Source: Thermopetrobacter sp964430935
Lineage (GTDB): Bacteria > Pseudomonadota > Alphaproteobacteria > Rhizobiales > Aestuariivirgaceae
DNA: 35,877 nt
Assembly (NCBI GenBank): GCA_964430935.1
Contig: CAYSHK010000061.1
Location: 1-35,877, forward strand
Reading direction: 5' to 3'
Positions 1 to 9,144 of the stretch are shown here, piece after piece (the stretch's first letter is position 1; every line of letters begins with the position of its first letter). The position numbers and the translations under genes are program-made. The notes under the pieces were generated by a model, which had not been told where the DNA came from, did no database searches, and worked only from the letters and a program-made list of their open reading frames with translations.

Positions 1-786
1 CGTCGCCAGCAGGTAGACCGTTCGGACGACCACTTCCGCCGCACCCGCCGCATCACCCGTCTGACCGCCGAGCAGACGGTCCGTCAAACGGATGGCGAAC
101 TCCCCCGCCACCAGCGCGGCCGCCAGCGCGCCCAGGGTGGCCGACGGTCCCGCAGCAGGCGCTCCCGCGAGCGCGGCGACGGCCAGAACGGTCAGGGCCG
201 CCTGCAGCAGGATGCCGCCATCCGGGCGCCCCGCTTCGCGCCCCCTGCCGTCCGGACGGGCGGGCGGAAGGGCATGGAGCATGCGCACCGCTGCGAACCG
301 CGACGCCGCATGCGCGCAGGTCAGAACGGCCGCGGCGGAGGGAAGGTCCGCAGCTTCGGCGACATGCGCGACAGCAAGGACATTCAGCAGAACCGCCAGC
401 ACGAGTGCCAGCACGCCGAAGGCGCCGACCGCCGGATCCCGCATGATCTCCAGCCGGCGTTCCCGGCTTCGCCCGCCCAGTCCGTCCGCCATGTCGGACA
501 GGCCGTCCTCGTGCATGGCGCCGGTCATCACGATGCCGGCCGTCACCGCCAGGGCGGCGCAGATCGTGGCCGGCATTCCGACCCATCCGGCGAGAATCAG
601 CACGAGACCGGACAGCCCCCCGACCGCCGCCCCGGCGAGAGGCAGGGCCCGCAGAAAACGGGGACGCACGGGTGGAGCCATCGTCCCGCCCACAGCCGCC
701 ACGGGCAGAATCGTGAGGAACATCAGAGCGGCCCGCAGGTCCTGCACCCATTTTTCCATTTTCCGGCGGATCCGCCCGTCCTTCAT
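1..786 (-). CDS. cobS: adenosylcobinamide-GDP ribazoletransferase (cobalamin synthase), 3' end cut by window edge
   Basis: Joins adenosylcobinamide-GDP to alpha-ribazole, the last assembly step of cobalamin, at the inner membrane. The 262 visible codons are open to base 1 and end in TVYLLAT, close to the usual CobS C-terminus, so only a few residues should be missing. The family signature is visible as HEDGLSDMADGLGG (about residues 92-105), followed by a conserved EIMRDPAVGAFG stretch. The rest is strongly hydrophobic, as expected of this multi-pass protein. The ATG at 786 is used here. A second in-frame ATG at 759 (MEKWVQDLR) is closer to the usual family N-terminus and equally possible. 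It is divergent from cobT across 76 bases, which hold no room for a cobalamin riboswitch. Confidence 0.93.
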   Translation of the reverse strand, partial: MKDGRIRRKMEKWVQDLRAALMFLTILPVAAVGGTMAPPVRPRFLRALPLAGAAVGGLSGLVLILAGWVGMPATICAALAVTAGIVMTGAMHEDGLSDMADGLGGRSRERRLEIMRDPAVGAFGVLALVLAVLLNVLAVAHVAEAADLPSAAAVLTCAHAASRFAAVRMLHALPPARPDGRGREAGRPDGGILLQAALTVLAVAALAGAPAAGPSATLGALAAALVAGEFAIRLTDRLLGGQTGDAAGAAEVVVRTVYLLAT

Positions 787-862
787 GGCCTTTTCCACTT
801 CTCCTCGTCTCCGTCAGCGGTTATAGGGCTTCCATCCTCCCCATGCCAGACGGAGTTCGGCC

Positions 863-1888
863 ATGCACGACAAGACCCACTCGCCCCTGGACGACATCCG
901 CGCGCACATCGCCGGCATGCCCGGACCGGACACCGAGGCCGAACGCGTGGCCCGCGAACGCGACGGACAGCTGACCAAGCCTCCCGGGGCGCTGGGCAGA
1001 CTCGAGGAGATCGCCTTCTGGCTGGCCGCCTGGCAGGGCCGCAACCCTCCCGCTGCGGAGCGCATCGAGGTGGCCGTCTATGCCGCGAACCACGGCGTGG
1101 CGAAACAGGGAGTCTCCGCGTTCCCGCCCGAGGTGACGGAACAGATGGTCGCCAACTTCCGCGCCGGCGGCGCGGCCATCAACCAGATCTGCAAAGCCTT
1201 CGGCCTGGGGCTGAAGGTGCATGAGCTGGCCCTTTCCAAACCGACCGGAGACATCACCCGGGAACCGGCGATGAGCGAAAGGGAATGCGCCGCCACCATC
1301 GCCTACGGCATGGAGGCGGTGGCCGAACGGCCGGACGTGCTGTGCCTGGGGGAGATGGGCATCGCCAACACCACCATCGCCTCCGCCCTGCTCTGCGCCC
1401 TGCACGGCGGGGAGCCGGAGGAGTGGGTCGGCCCCGGAACGGGCGTGGACGAGGCCGGACTGGCCCGGAAGGCGGACGTCGTCCGCCGGGCGCTGGAATT
1501 CCACGGTCCGCATCTGGACGACCCCCTGACCATTCTCACCCGTCTGGGCGGACGTGAATTCGCCGCCATCGTCGGGGCCATCATCGCGGCGCGCCATGCC
1601 CGCGTTCCGGTGATCCTCGACGGTTTCATGGTCACCGCGGCGGCCTCCGTGCTGCACGCCCTGATGCCGGAAGCGCTCGACCACTGCATCGCCGGGCACG
1701 TCTCCGCCGAACCGGCACACAGGCGCGCGCTGGAGAAAATGGGCAAACGGCCCCTGCTGGATCTGGACATGCGCCTCGGCGAAGGCAGCGGAGCCGGCGT
1801 GGCCGCGGCCATAGTCAGAGCCGCGGCGGCGACCCATGCCGGCATGGCGACCTTCGCGGACGCCGGAGTGAGCGGAAAAACCGAGTGA
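863..1888 (+). CDS. cobT: nicotinate-nucleotide--dimethylbenzimidazole phosphoribosyltransferase
   Basis: Makes alpha-ribazole phosphate from nicotinate mononucleotide and 5,6-dimethylbenzimidazole, supplying the lower ligand used by CobS. The 341-residue protein has the usual length. It shows the substrate-binding N-terminal KPPGALGRLEE stretch, the AANHGVAKQGVS segment, GEMGIANTT, and the C-terminal GEGSGA motif holding the catalytic glutamate (E307). It is called CobU in the Paracoccus/Pseudomonas naming scheme. It is transcribed away from cobS, its functional partner. Genes for earlier cobalamin steps are not in the window. Confidence 0.96.
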   Translation: MHDKTHSPLDDIRAHIAGMPGPDTEAERVARERDGQLTKPPGALGRLEEIAFWLAAWQGRNPPAAERIEVAVYAANHGVAKQGVSAFPPEVTEQMVANFRAGGAAINQICKAFGLGLKVHELALSKPTGDITREPAMSERECAATIAYGMEAVAERPDVLCLGEMGIANTTIASALLCALHGGEPEEWVGPGTGVDEAGLARKADVVRRALEFHGPHLDDPLTILTRLGGREFAAIVGAIIAARHARVPVILDGFMVTAAASVLHALMPEALDHCIAGHVSAEPAHRRALEKMGKRPLLDLDMRLGEGSGAGVAAAIVRAAAATHAGMATFADAGVSGKTE

Positions 1889-1968
1889 TTGATCACTTTT
1901 TGACTTTCGTCCTTTTCATGCGCGTGCAATAGGCCCATCCTTATAGTCGAACGGGAAAGGGCCTCGTC

Positions 1969-2961
1969 ATGAAAGCATTGCCAGTCGTCACGGTTCTCCT
2001 CATCGCGGCCGCCGGAGGCGCGGGTTACTGGTATCTGGACCAGCGCGTACCGGATGCGAAGCCCGCCACGTACCAGGGATACGTGGACGGCAACCTTCTT
2101 CAGGTGGGGCCGGAGATCAGCGGGCGTATCGTTCTCCTTTCCGTGGACGAGGGATCCATGGTCCGGCCCGGCGACATGCTCATCAAGCTGGACGACACCA
2201 TGCAGCAGGCGCAGGTGGAGCTGGCGGCGGCGCGGCTGGAGGAGGCACGCGCCCGGCTGCGGCTGGCTCAGGCGCAGCGGCGCAGACCCGAGGAGATCCG
2301 CATTCTCGAAGCCGCGGTCAAGCAGGCGGAGGCGGCTCTGGAGGTCTCGAAGTCCGAATACGAGCGCGTGAAGCGCCTCTACGAGCAGCGGGTGGTTCCG
2401 AAAGCCCGCCTCGATGTCGCCAAGGGTGCGCTGGACCGGGACAAGGCGCGGCTGGAGGAAGCGCGCAGACAGCTCGAGACGGCGCGGCTGCCGGCGCGTG
2501 CGCAGGAGATCAATGCGGCCTGGGCCAGTGTCAGGGCCGCGGAGGCGCAATTGCGGGAGGCGAAGACCCAGCTGCTCTACACGCGGGTCGAGGCGCCGGC
2601 CGGCGGCATGGTGCAGGAGGTCTACTTCCGTCCCGGCGAGATCGTCCGCGCCGGACAGCCCGTCCTCTCCATACTGCCACCCGGGTATCTGAAGATCCGT
2701 TTCTACGTGCCGGAGCCGGAGCGTCCCCGCTTCCACCAGGGAGATACCGTGGCCGTGTCCTGCGACGGCTGTCCGGAGGGCATCAGAGCCCGCATCACCT
2801 TCATATCCCGCGAGGTGGAGTACACGCCGCCGGTCATCTTCTCACCGGAGGAACGGGCCAAGCTCGTCTTCCGCATGGAGGCCAGGCCGATCGGAAACAG
2901 AACGGAACTCGGCCTCGGACAGCCCGTGGACGTCCGGCTTCTCGACCGGAAGGAGAAGTGA
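1969..2961 (+). CDS. HlyD-family periplasmic adaptor (membrane fusion) protein
   Basis: Periplasmic adaptor that should link the inner-membrane ABC exporter encoded downstream to an outer-membrane channel. The 330 residues begin with a hydrophobic signal anchor (about 4-21). A biotinyl-lipoyl-like half follows (VDGNLLQVGPEISGRI), then a long Ala/Glu/Arg-rich coiled coil (about 80-190), the second lipoyl half (TRVEAPAGGMVQEVYFRPGEIV) and a beta-barrel segment. The architecture resembles YbhG. It starts an operon with the ATPase (4-base gap) and the permease. The substrate cannot be read from sequence; drugs or organic solutes are typical for the group. The outer-membrane partner is not encoded here. 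Confidence 0.9.
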   Translation: MKALPVVTVLLIAAAGGAGYWYLDQRVPDAKPATYQGYVDGNLLQVGPEISGRIVLLSVDEGSMVRPGDMLIKLDDTMQQAQVELAAARLEEARARLRLAQAQRRRPEEIRILEAAVKQAEAALEVSKSEYERVKRLYEQRVVPKARLDVAKGALDRDKARLEEARRQLETARLPARAQEINAAWASVRAAEAQLREAKTQLLYTRVEAPAGGMVQEVYFRPGEIVRAGQPVLSILPPGYLKIRFYVPEPERPRFHQGDTVAVSCDGCPEGIRARITFISREVEYTPPVIFSPEERAKLVFRMEARPIGNRTELGLGQPVDVRLLDRKEK

Positions 2962-2965
2962 GGAC

Positions 2966-3913
2966 ATGGCAGGGGATGCCGGGGAATACGTCATCGACGT
3001 GGAAGGACTCGAAAAGTCCTTCGGGCCGCACAAGGTGGTGCAGGGCGTGACCCTGCGCGTGAAGCGCGGCGAGATCTACGGGTTCCTCGGCCCCAACGGC
3101 TCCGGCAAGACCACGACGATCCGCATGCTGTGCGGCCTGTTGACGCCCGACGGCGGAACCGGCCATTGCCTGGGCTACGACATCGTGCGGGAAAGCCGGC
3201 TGATCAAGCTGAACGTCGGCTACATGACGCAGCATTTCTCCCTCTACGCGGATCTGACGGTGGAGGAGAATCTGGAGTTCGTGGCCCGTGTCTACGGCAT
3301 GCCGGACCCCCGCGGACTGGCGAGGCGGACGGTCGCGCGCATGGGGCTGAAGGGGCGGGAGGACCAGCTCGCCGGTGAACTGTCCGGAGGCTGGAAACAG
3401 CGCCTTGCGCTCTCCGCCTGCATTCTGCACGACCCCAAGCTGCTGCTGCTCGACGAACCGACGGCGGGCGTCGATCCGAAAGCGCGCCGGGAATTCTGGG
3501 ACAGCATCCACGAACTGGCGGCCGAAGGCATCACCGTGCTCGTCTCCACCCACTACATGGACGAAGCGGAACGCTGCCACGAGCTGGCCTACATCTTCAA
3601 CGGCCGCATTCTGGCGCGCGGACCGGCGAAGGACATCATCAACACGCAGCATCTGAAGGCCTGGGCGGTGCGTGGCGCACCTTCCGTCCTGGCGGAAGTC
3701 GCCGGACGCGCCCGCGGAATGCCCGGCGTGGAGATCGTCACCTTCCTGGGCGACCATCTGCACGTCTGCGGCCCGGAGGGAAGCGAACTGGAAACGACGA
3801 TGCGCAGCATCTGCGCCACGGAGGGCGTGCGCTGCGAACAGGCGGAGGCCACGCTCGAGGACAGTTTCATCCACCTGATGAACAGCGGAGGCGGAGATGG
3901 CGGGGCATCCTGA
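2966..3913 (+). CDS. ABC transporter ATP-binding protein
   Basis: Cytoplasmic ATPase of the exporter. All nucleotide-binding motifs are present in 315 residues: Walker A GPNGSGKTT (42-50), Q-loop near MTQHFSLY (87-94), signature LSGGWKQR (139-146), Walker B LLLLDEP (159-165) with catalytic E164, and the H-loop STHYMDEAE. It carries one nucleotide-binding domain, unlike the tandem-domain YbhF, so it must act as a dimer. The C-terminal roughly 90 residues form the extension usual for drug and polysaccharide exporters. Its 3' end overlaps the permease gene by 17 bases, suggesting translational coupling. Confidence 0.94.
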   Translation: MAGDAGEYVIDVEGLEKSFGPHKVVQGVTLRVKRGEIYGFLGPNGSGKTTTIRMLCGLLTPDGGTGHCLGYDIVRESRLIKLNVGYMTQHFSLYADLTVEENLEFVARVYGMPDPRGLARRTVARMGLKGREDQLAGELSGGWKQRLALSACILHDPKLLLLDEPTAGVDPKARREFWDSIHELAAEGITVLVSTHYMDEAERCHELAYIFNGRILARGPAKDIINTQHLKAWAVRGAPSVLAEVAGRARGMPGVEIVTFLGDHLHVCGPEGSELETTMRSICATEGVRCEQAEATLEDSFIHLMNSGGGDGGAS

Positions 3914-5066
3914 CGCGCGGAGACCCGTCCGTCCGTACCGCGGCTTCGCGGGGCGGCTCTGGGCGATGATCATGAAGGAGTTCATCCAGCTGCGCCGCGA
4001 CCGGCTGACGCTGGCCATGATCGTCGTCATTCCCTTCATGGAGCTGATGCTGTTCGGCTACGCCATCAACATGAACCCGAAGCACCTGCCGATCGCCATC
4101 CTCTCGGCGGACAATTCGGACATCACGCGGGATTTCGTGGCCTCCCTGAAGCAGACCGGCTATTTCGACATCCGGCAGGAGGCACGCACCGAGAAGCAGG
4201 CCGACGCCATGATCCGCTCCGGCAAGGTCCTGTTCGTGCTGCAGATTCCGCCCGGGTTCGGGCGGGATGTCCGACGCGGCGCGAGGCCGAGGATCCTTCT
4301 TGTTACGGATGCGACGGATCCTGTGGCCACGGGCGGCGCCATCTCGGCGGTGAACGGGCTGGCCACACGGCTGTTTCTCCGCGAGCTGCGCGGACCGCAG
4401 GGGGATCTGGCGGCCCGGCCGCCGCCTTTCGAGCTGGTGATCCAGAAGCGCTACAATCCGGCGGCCGTCACGGCGATCAACATCGTGCCCGGCCTGATCG
4501 GCGTCATCCTGACCATGACCATGCTGATCTTCACCTCCCTGGCGGTGACCCGCGAACTGGAGCGCGGCACCATGGAAAGCCTTCTGGCCACGCCCCTGCG
4601 TCCCTCGGAGATCATGCTGGGCAAGATCGCCCCCTACGTTCTGGTGGGGTTCGTGCAGATGGCCATCATCATGGCGGCGGGGCGGTTCCTGTTCGGCGTT
4701 CCGCTGGTGGGCCCCGCGGGACTGCTGCTGACGCTCACGATGATCTTCATCGCCGCCAACCTGTCGCTGGGCTACACCATCTCCACCATCGCCAGAAACC
4801 AGCTCCAGGCGGTGCAGATGTCGTTCTTCTTCTTCCTGCCCTCGATACTGATGAGCGGCTTCATGTTCCCCTTCCAGGGCATGCCCGCATGGGCGCGCTT
4901 CATCGGCGAGATGCTGCCCCTGACCCACTATCTGCGCATCGTGCGCGGGATCATGCTCAAGGGCGCGGGCTGGCCCGATCTCGTGCAGGAAGGGTTCGCG
5001 CTCGTCGCCTTCATGCTCACGGTCATGGTCATCGCGGTGCTGCGTTTCCGCCAGACTCTGGATTGA
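3897..5066 (+). CDS. ABC-2 type transporter permease
   Basis: Inner-membrane permease of the exporter, 389 residues, YbhS/YhhJ-like. One transmembrane segment lies near the N-terminus (about 39-58). A periplasmic domain of about 130 residues follows, and then five hydrophobic segments in the C-terminal half, including the conserved ELERGTMESLLATPLRPSEIMLGK coupling region. Such permeases often occur as two paralogous genes; only one is present here, so it probably homodimerises. The ATG lies inside the ATPase gene with a 17-base overlap. The gene converges on the histidine kinase gene. Confidence 0.92.
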   Translation: MAGHPDARRPVRPYRGFAGRLWAMIMKEFIQLRRDRLTLAMIVVIPFMELMLFGYAINMNPKHLPIAILSADNSDITRDFVASLKQTGYFDIRQEARTEKQADAMIRSGKVLFVLQIPPGFGRDVRRGARPRILLVTDATDPVATGGAISAVNGLATRLFLRELRGPQGDLAARPPPFELVIQKRYNPAAVTAINIVPGLIGVILTMTMLIFTSLAVTRELERGTMESLLATPLRPSEIMLGKIAPYVLVGFVQMAIIMAAGRFLFGVPLVGPAGLLLTLTMIFIAANLSLGYTISTIARNQLQAVQMSFFFFLPSILMSGFMFPFQGMPAWARFIGEMLPLTHYLRIVRGIMLKGAGWPDLVQEGFALVAFMLTVMVIAVLRFRQTLD

Positions 5067-5171
5067 CGGCCCCGGACCACGCGCCCTTCCATCCTCTTCC
5101 CCATCCGCCGGGGCGGCCGCATGGCCGACGGGGATCCAACCACACCGGCACGGAACGCATCGCTGAGCCGG

Positions 5172-6695
5172 TCAGGCCGTGAGCTGGATGAGGCGGCGCT
5201 GGGTGGGGCTGCTGACGCGTTCCGCCGTCGCGGCCCGCCCGTCGCGGGCGTCCAGCACGCGCGAGGGCGGAAAGACCACGCGCACCACCGTGCCCTCGTC
5301 CACCTTCGTGTCGATGGTCACGTCCGCGTCATGCAGTCTGGCCAGCCCGTTGACGATGGGCAGACCGAGGCCGGCGCCCTCCACGGCGCGGGTGACGGCG
5401 GAATGGCCGCGGCCGAAGGAATCCATGACGGTCCTGAGCTCCTCCTCGGGGATGCCCTCGCCGGTGTCGGACACGGACATTTCGAGACCGCCGTTGTCCA
5501 GCGTCCTGACGCCCAGGGTGATCGTACCTCCCGCCGGTGTGAACTTGATGGCGTTGGAGAGCAGATTGAGCCAGATCTGCCTCACGGCGCGCGTGTCGGC
5601 CAGCAGCATCGGCAGATCGTCCCGTCCCTCGAGTCGCAGATCGTGGTTCTTCTCCCGGGCGCGGATCTCGACCAGATGCATGCATTCCCGCGCCTGCTCC
5701 ATCACGTCCACGACCTCCTCGCGCAGCTCCCGCTTGCCGGCCTCGATCCGGGAAAGATCGAGAATGTCGTTGATGAGGCTGAGCAGATAGGTGCCGGACT
5801 GGTGGATGTCGCCGGCATATTCCTTGTACTGGGGCACGGGCAGCGGTCCGAGCATCTCCGAGGAGATGATCTCGGAAAAGCCCATGATGGCGTTCAGCGG
5901 CGTACGCAGCTCATGGCTCATGGTCGCAAGGAAGAGCGACTTGGCGCGCGAGGCCTCCTCGGCCCTGAGCCTGGCCTTCTCGGCCCTGTCCCGCTCCCTT
6001 TTCAGCTCGTCGATCAGCCGCTCGCGCTGGGAACGTATGACCAGCATGTCGCGTGCCGCGCTCTGGAGACGGCGCGCCAGCTGTATGAAGAAGAGGCCGG
6101 CGATCACCGCGAGGGCGCCGACCGCGAAATAGACCGGGTGGCCCATGTCCAGACTGCGCAGAACGATGTTGAAGGTGATGACGCCGGATCCGGCCAGAAC
6201 CACCGGCATGAAACTGGCGGAAATCAGTATCCTGACGGCCGCGACGGCCATCAGAACGGCGACGATGAAGATGTTCTGCAGCGTCCCCGTTTCGGACCAG
6301 AAGAAATGCAGCGGCAGGGACCATGCCGCGCCCAGGAGGAACTCCGACGTGGCGATGAGGTTCACCCATTCCCGGACACTGCGCACGGGGCCGCTCCCGT
6401 CCTCGTACATGCGGAACAGGATGAGCTGCACCGCCTGTGTCAGGAGCACGATGACCAGCCAGGAAAGCAGATTCTCCGTGGAGGTCCAGCCGGAGGAGGC
6501 CACCACGAACAGCACCGCGAGCACGGGCAGGGCCAGCGCCACCTTCAGCTGGTTGCGGATGAACAGGGCGAGCATCTCGCCCTGCCAATCGGCGTCGCCG
6601 CGCTCCGTCCCGTCCCTTCCGGTCCGCCCATCGTCCGCGCCGCTTCCGGGCGTCGCATCCTCCGCATCCGACGGACGGGCGATCATGTTCCTCAT
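5172..6695 (-). CDS. membrane-bound sensor histidine kinase (HisKA/HATPase_c)
   Basis: Autophosphorylating sensor of a two-component system. With the start used here (507 residues) there are about six transmembrane segments between residues 50 and 205 and a short coiled coil (220-250). The HisKA box FLATMSHELRTPLNAIMGFSE follows with phospho-acceptor H261, then the N box NLLSNAIKF, G1 DTGEGIP and G2 GLGLPIVNG. The dimerisation helix (GFSEIISSEMLGP, HQSGTYLLSLINDILDLSRIEAGK) is of the PdhS/PleC-like type common in alphaproteobacteria. No PAS domain is seen, so input is probably through the membrane. The reading frame stays open to 6893, but that would overlap the divergent gene. The ATG at 6695 has GGGAG six bases upstream and is preferred. 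No response regulator is adjacent. Confidence 0.88.
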   Translation of the reverse strand: MRNMIARPSDAEDATPGSGADDGRTGRDGTERGDADWQGEMLALFIRNQLKVALALPVLAVLFVVASSGWTSTENLLSWLVIVLLTQAVQLILFRMYEDGSGPVRSVREWVNLIATSEFLLGAAWSLPLHFFWSETGTLQNIFIVAVLMAVAAVRILISASFMPVVLAGSGVITFNIVLRSLDMGHPVYFAVGALAVIAGLFFIQLARRLQSAARDMLVIRSQRERLIDELKRERDRAEKARLRAEEASRAKSLFLATMSHELRTPLNAIMGFSEIISSEMLGPLPVPQYKEYAGDIHQSGTYLLSLINDILDLSRIEAGKRELREEVVDVMEQARECMHLVEIRAREKNHDLRLEGRDDLPMLLADTRAVRQIWLNLLSNAIKFTPAGGTITLGVRTLDNGGLEMSVSDTGEGIPEEELRTVMDSFGRGHSAVTRAVEGAGLGLPIVNGLARLHDADVTIDTKVDEGTVVRVVFPPSRVLDARDGRAATAERVSSPTQRRLIQLTA

Positions 6696-6883
6696 GGCAT
6701 GCTCCCGCATCTGTCCTGCCTCTCCCGCTGCCGGCTCCGCCGTTTCCCGCATCCGGAAACGGGCTCCGGCCCGCCATCTCTCCCGCTGGCCAAGATAGCG
6801 GGCGGGGCTTAAAATCGTTTTCTCCGGACATGTAAAACTCTTCCGGTTTTCTTCACGCTTCGCCCAGCACTGGAGATGCTTCC

Positions 6884-7507
6884 GTGTCCGCACCCGACCT
6901 CGAGAGCCTGCGCGCGCGACTGGCCGCCTGCCGGATCTGTTTCGAGAACCCGGACGGCGCCCCCCTGCCGCACGAACCGCGCCCCGTCTTCCAGTTGTCG
7001 TCCACGGCCCGGCTGCTGGTGGCCGGACAGGCGCCCGGCACGCGCGTGCATGTTTCCGGCCGGCCCTTCACGGACCCTTCGGGAGAGCGGCTGCGGGAAT
7101 GGATGGGAATCGGCCCGGAAGTCTTCTACGATCCGGCGCGTGTGGCCATCGTTCCCATGGGCCTCTGCTTTCCCGGGCAGGACGCACGCGGGGCGGACCT
7201 TCCTCCGCGTCGCGAATGCGCCCCCGCCTGGCGCCGGGCGATCATGGAGGCCATGCCGCAGCTGGAACTCGTGCTCGCCATCGGGCAGTACGCCCAGCGC
7301 TGGCACCTGGGCCGGCGCATGAAACGCAATCTCACCGAAACCGTCCGCAACTGGCGGGAATACCATGAGGGGTCCGTGCCACGGGTCATCCCCCTGCCCC
7401 ATCCGAGCTGGCGCAACAACGCCTGGCTGAAACGCAATCCCTGGTTCGAAGACGAGATTCTGCCCGTGCTGCGCCGCGAAGTCGCCGAACTGACCCGGGG
7501 AATCTGA
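6884..7507 (+). CDS. uracil-DNA glycosylase family protein, probable Fe-S type
   Basis: Predicted DNA repair glycosylase removing uracil from DNA. The 207-residue protein has a first motif at about 46-66 (VAGQAPGTRVHVSGRPFTD) and a second at PLPHPSWRNNAW near residue 172, both typical of the COG1573 superfamily. Four cysteines, C16 and C19 (CRIC), C95 and C112, fit the C-x2-C ... C-x(14-17)-C ligand pattern of family 4 enzymes with a [4Fe-4S] cluster, so a cluster is likely. It begins with GTG; GGAG lies eight bases upstream. It is divergent from the kinase gene. The exact subfamily is uncertain. Confidence 0.85.
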   Translation: MSAPDLESLRARLAACRICFENPDGAPLPHEPRPVFQLSSTARLLVAGQAPGTRVHVSGRPFTDPSGERLREWMGIGPEVFYDPARVAIVPMGLCFPGQDARGADLPPRRECAPAWRRAIMEAMPQLELVLAIGQYAQRWHLGRRMKRNLTETVRNWREYHEGSVPRVIPLPHPSWRNNAWLKRNPWFEDEILPVLRREVAELTRGI

Positions 7508-7785
7508 CCGCCAGCCCCGCGAAAATTGCAACCTCACATTATTTTGATTCCAAAAACACCCGTTTTCCGGACATTTGGTCGCAGGCATCAATTCCTATTC
7601 GTTGCACAAGCATTCCCGCGTGGGTAGTATATGGAACGTCTGAACACGCATTTCGGGCGACGGGCATCACATGGGGGTGTGGCTGACCGTAAGTGGTGTA
7701 GATGCGTTTCGTAGATCAATCTATGGTTGTTACACGGCGGTATGCGCAAGCGACGGTGCATGCCCGCAAAACCTGGAGACGATGA
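7508..7785. other. intergenic region upstream of the first peroxidase gene
   Basis: No gene is supported in these 278 bases. Unlike the second peroxidase gene, no TTGAT-N4-ATCAA element is visible. There is a small palindrome, TAGAT-CA-ATCTA (7712-7723), about 65 bases before the start codon, of unknown significance. Confidence 0.5.
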
Positions 7786-8844
7786 ATGAAGAAACTCGCA
7801 TCCGTGCTCGCCCTGGCCCTCATGGCCGCTTCCTCGGGCGCTCAGGCGGCCGACACCCTGATGGACAGGGCCAAGGAGCTGTTCAAGCCCATTCCCGCCA
7901 AGGCGCCGGACATAGCGGACAATCCGGTGACGCCGGAAAAGGCGGCTCTGGGCAAGATGCTCTATTTCGATCCGCGCCTTTCCTCCAGCCAGCTCATCAG
8001 CTGCAATACCTGCCACAATCTGGGCATGGGCGGCGACGACAATCTGGAAACCTCGCTTGGCCATGGCTGGGCCAAGGGGCCTCGCAACGCGCCGACCGTG
8101 CTCAATTCGGTGTTCAACGTCGCCCAGTTCTGGGACGGCCGCGCCAAGGACCTGAAGGAGCAGGCCAAGGGGCCGGTGCAGAATCCGGTGGAGATGAACC
8201 ATACGCCGGAGGCCGTCGTGGCGACGCTGAAGAGCATGCCGGAATACGTGGAGATGTTCCGCAAGGCCTTCCCGAAGGACAAGGATCCGGTCACCTTCGA
8301 CAACATGGCGAAGGCCATAGAGGCCTTCGAGGCGACGCTGCTGACACCGGACGCCCCCTTCGACCGCTATCTGAAGGGCGATGAGAAGGCCCTGAGCGAA
8401 CAGGAGAAGAAGGGGCTCGCCCTGTTCATCGACAAGGGCTGCGCAGGATGCCACAACGGCGTCAACATCGGCGGCGGCGACTATCAGAAGTTCGGTGTCG
8501 CCGAGGCTCCGTCCAAGGATGTCCTGCCCCCGGAGGACACCGGGCGGCAGAAGGTGACGGGCAAGGAGGAGGACAAGTACGTCTTCCGAGTGGCGCCCCT
8601 GCGCAACGTGGCGATTACCGCGCCCTACTTCCATTCCGGCAAGGTCTGGAACCTGAAGAAGGCGGTGATGATCATGGGAGACACCCAGCTCGGCAAGGGG
8701 ACCATCTCCGAAGCCGACGCGGAAGCCATCACGGCCTTCCTGAAGAGCCTGACCGGCAAGCAGCCCGAAGTGGTCTATCCCGTCCTGCCGCCGCGCACGG
8801 ACGGAACGCCCCTTCCGAACATCAAGCCGGTCGGAGCCAAGTGA
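7786..8844 (+). CDS. di-haem cytochrome c peroxidase (first of a tandem pair)
   Basis: Periplasmic enzyme reducing H2O2 to water with electrons from small c-type cytochromes. The 352 residues start with a Sec signal peptide (cut likely after AQA, residue 22). Two haem c sites follow: CNTCH (C73, C76, H77) and CAGCH (C219, C222, H223). The stretch LNSVFNVAQFWDGRA is typical of bacterial CcpA. The segment APYFHSGKVWNLKKAV near the C-terminus is also conserved. The spacing suggests the CCP branch rather than MauG. GGAG seven bases before ATG supports the start. The downstream paralogue is very similar, with long stretches nearly identical at DNA level. Confidence 0.95.
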   Translation: MKKLASVLALALMAASSGAQAADTLMDRAKELFKPIPAKAPDIADNPVTPEKAALGKMLYFDPRLSSSQLISCNTCHNLGMGGDDNLETSLGHGWAKGPRNAPTVLNSVFNVAQFWDGRAKDLKEQAKGPVQNPVEMNHTPEAVVATLKSMPEYVEMFRKAFPKDKDPVTFDNMAKAIEAFEATLLTPDAPFDRYLKGDEKALSEQEKKGLALFIDKGCAGCHNGVNIGGGDYQKFGVAEAPSKDVLPPEDTGRQKVTGKEEDKYVFRVAPLRNVAITAPYFHSGKVWNLKKAVMIMGDTQLGKGTISEADAEAITAFLKSLTGKQPEVVYPVLPPRTDGTPLPNIKPVGAK

Positions 8845-8865
8845 CCACCGCATGAACGGAACGGT

Positions 8866-8889
8866 CGGGCCGGGCTTCCGCCCGGTCCG
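8866..8889. terminator. GC-rich hairpin after the first peroxidase gene
   Basis: CCGGGC (8870-8875), loop TTCC, GCCCGG (8880-8885), extended by further pairs on both sides. It starts about 20 bases after the stop codon. It lacks a clear T tract, so termination is only probable. If it acts, the two peroxidase genes are separate transcription units. Confidence 0.5.
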
Positions 8890-9033
8890 GCTTCATTCCA
8901 CCCCTTCTCCGCAACACTCTTTCGAAGAACCGCGGAAGGGTTCCCTTTCGCGGCGGGCCGGAGCCGGCCGTCCCCGCCTTCCGGATCCGGGCAGAAGCAC
9001 GCTTCCGACTGTGTCCGGATGCCGCAATCCTTC

Positions 9034-9047
9034 CTGATCCAGATCAA
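9034..9047. promoter_or_regulatory. FNR/DNR-type box upstream of the second peroxidase gene
   Basis: CTGAT-CCAG-ATCAA differs from the TTGAT-N4-ATCAA consensus at one base. Its centre is about 104 bases before the ATG at 9145. The spacing to a -10 element is not clear; TATCAAT around 9077-9083 is a candidate. It suggests oxygen- or NO-dependent control of the second peroxidase. Confidence 0.7.
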
Positions 9048-9144
9048 CACCTTCCCTCTTGTGCATCTTGGAATCATATCAATAATCATTCCAGGGAACG
9101 ATGCGCGGCAGGCTCGCATGGAACAACGAGACGGGAGGTTTCCG

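Noticed and set aside
53..751. Minus-strand 232-residue reading frame
   Set aside because: Arg/Gly-rich low-complexity translation; the same bases encode CobS in another frame.
786..863. Cobalamin riboswitch between cobS and cobT
   Set aside because: Only 76 bases are available and no B12-box-like sequence is seen.
5121..6812. Long plus-strand frame opposite the histidine kinase
   Set aside because: Mirror frame of a high-GC gene; the kinase motifs on the minus strand are complete.
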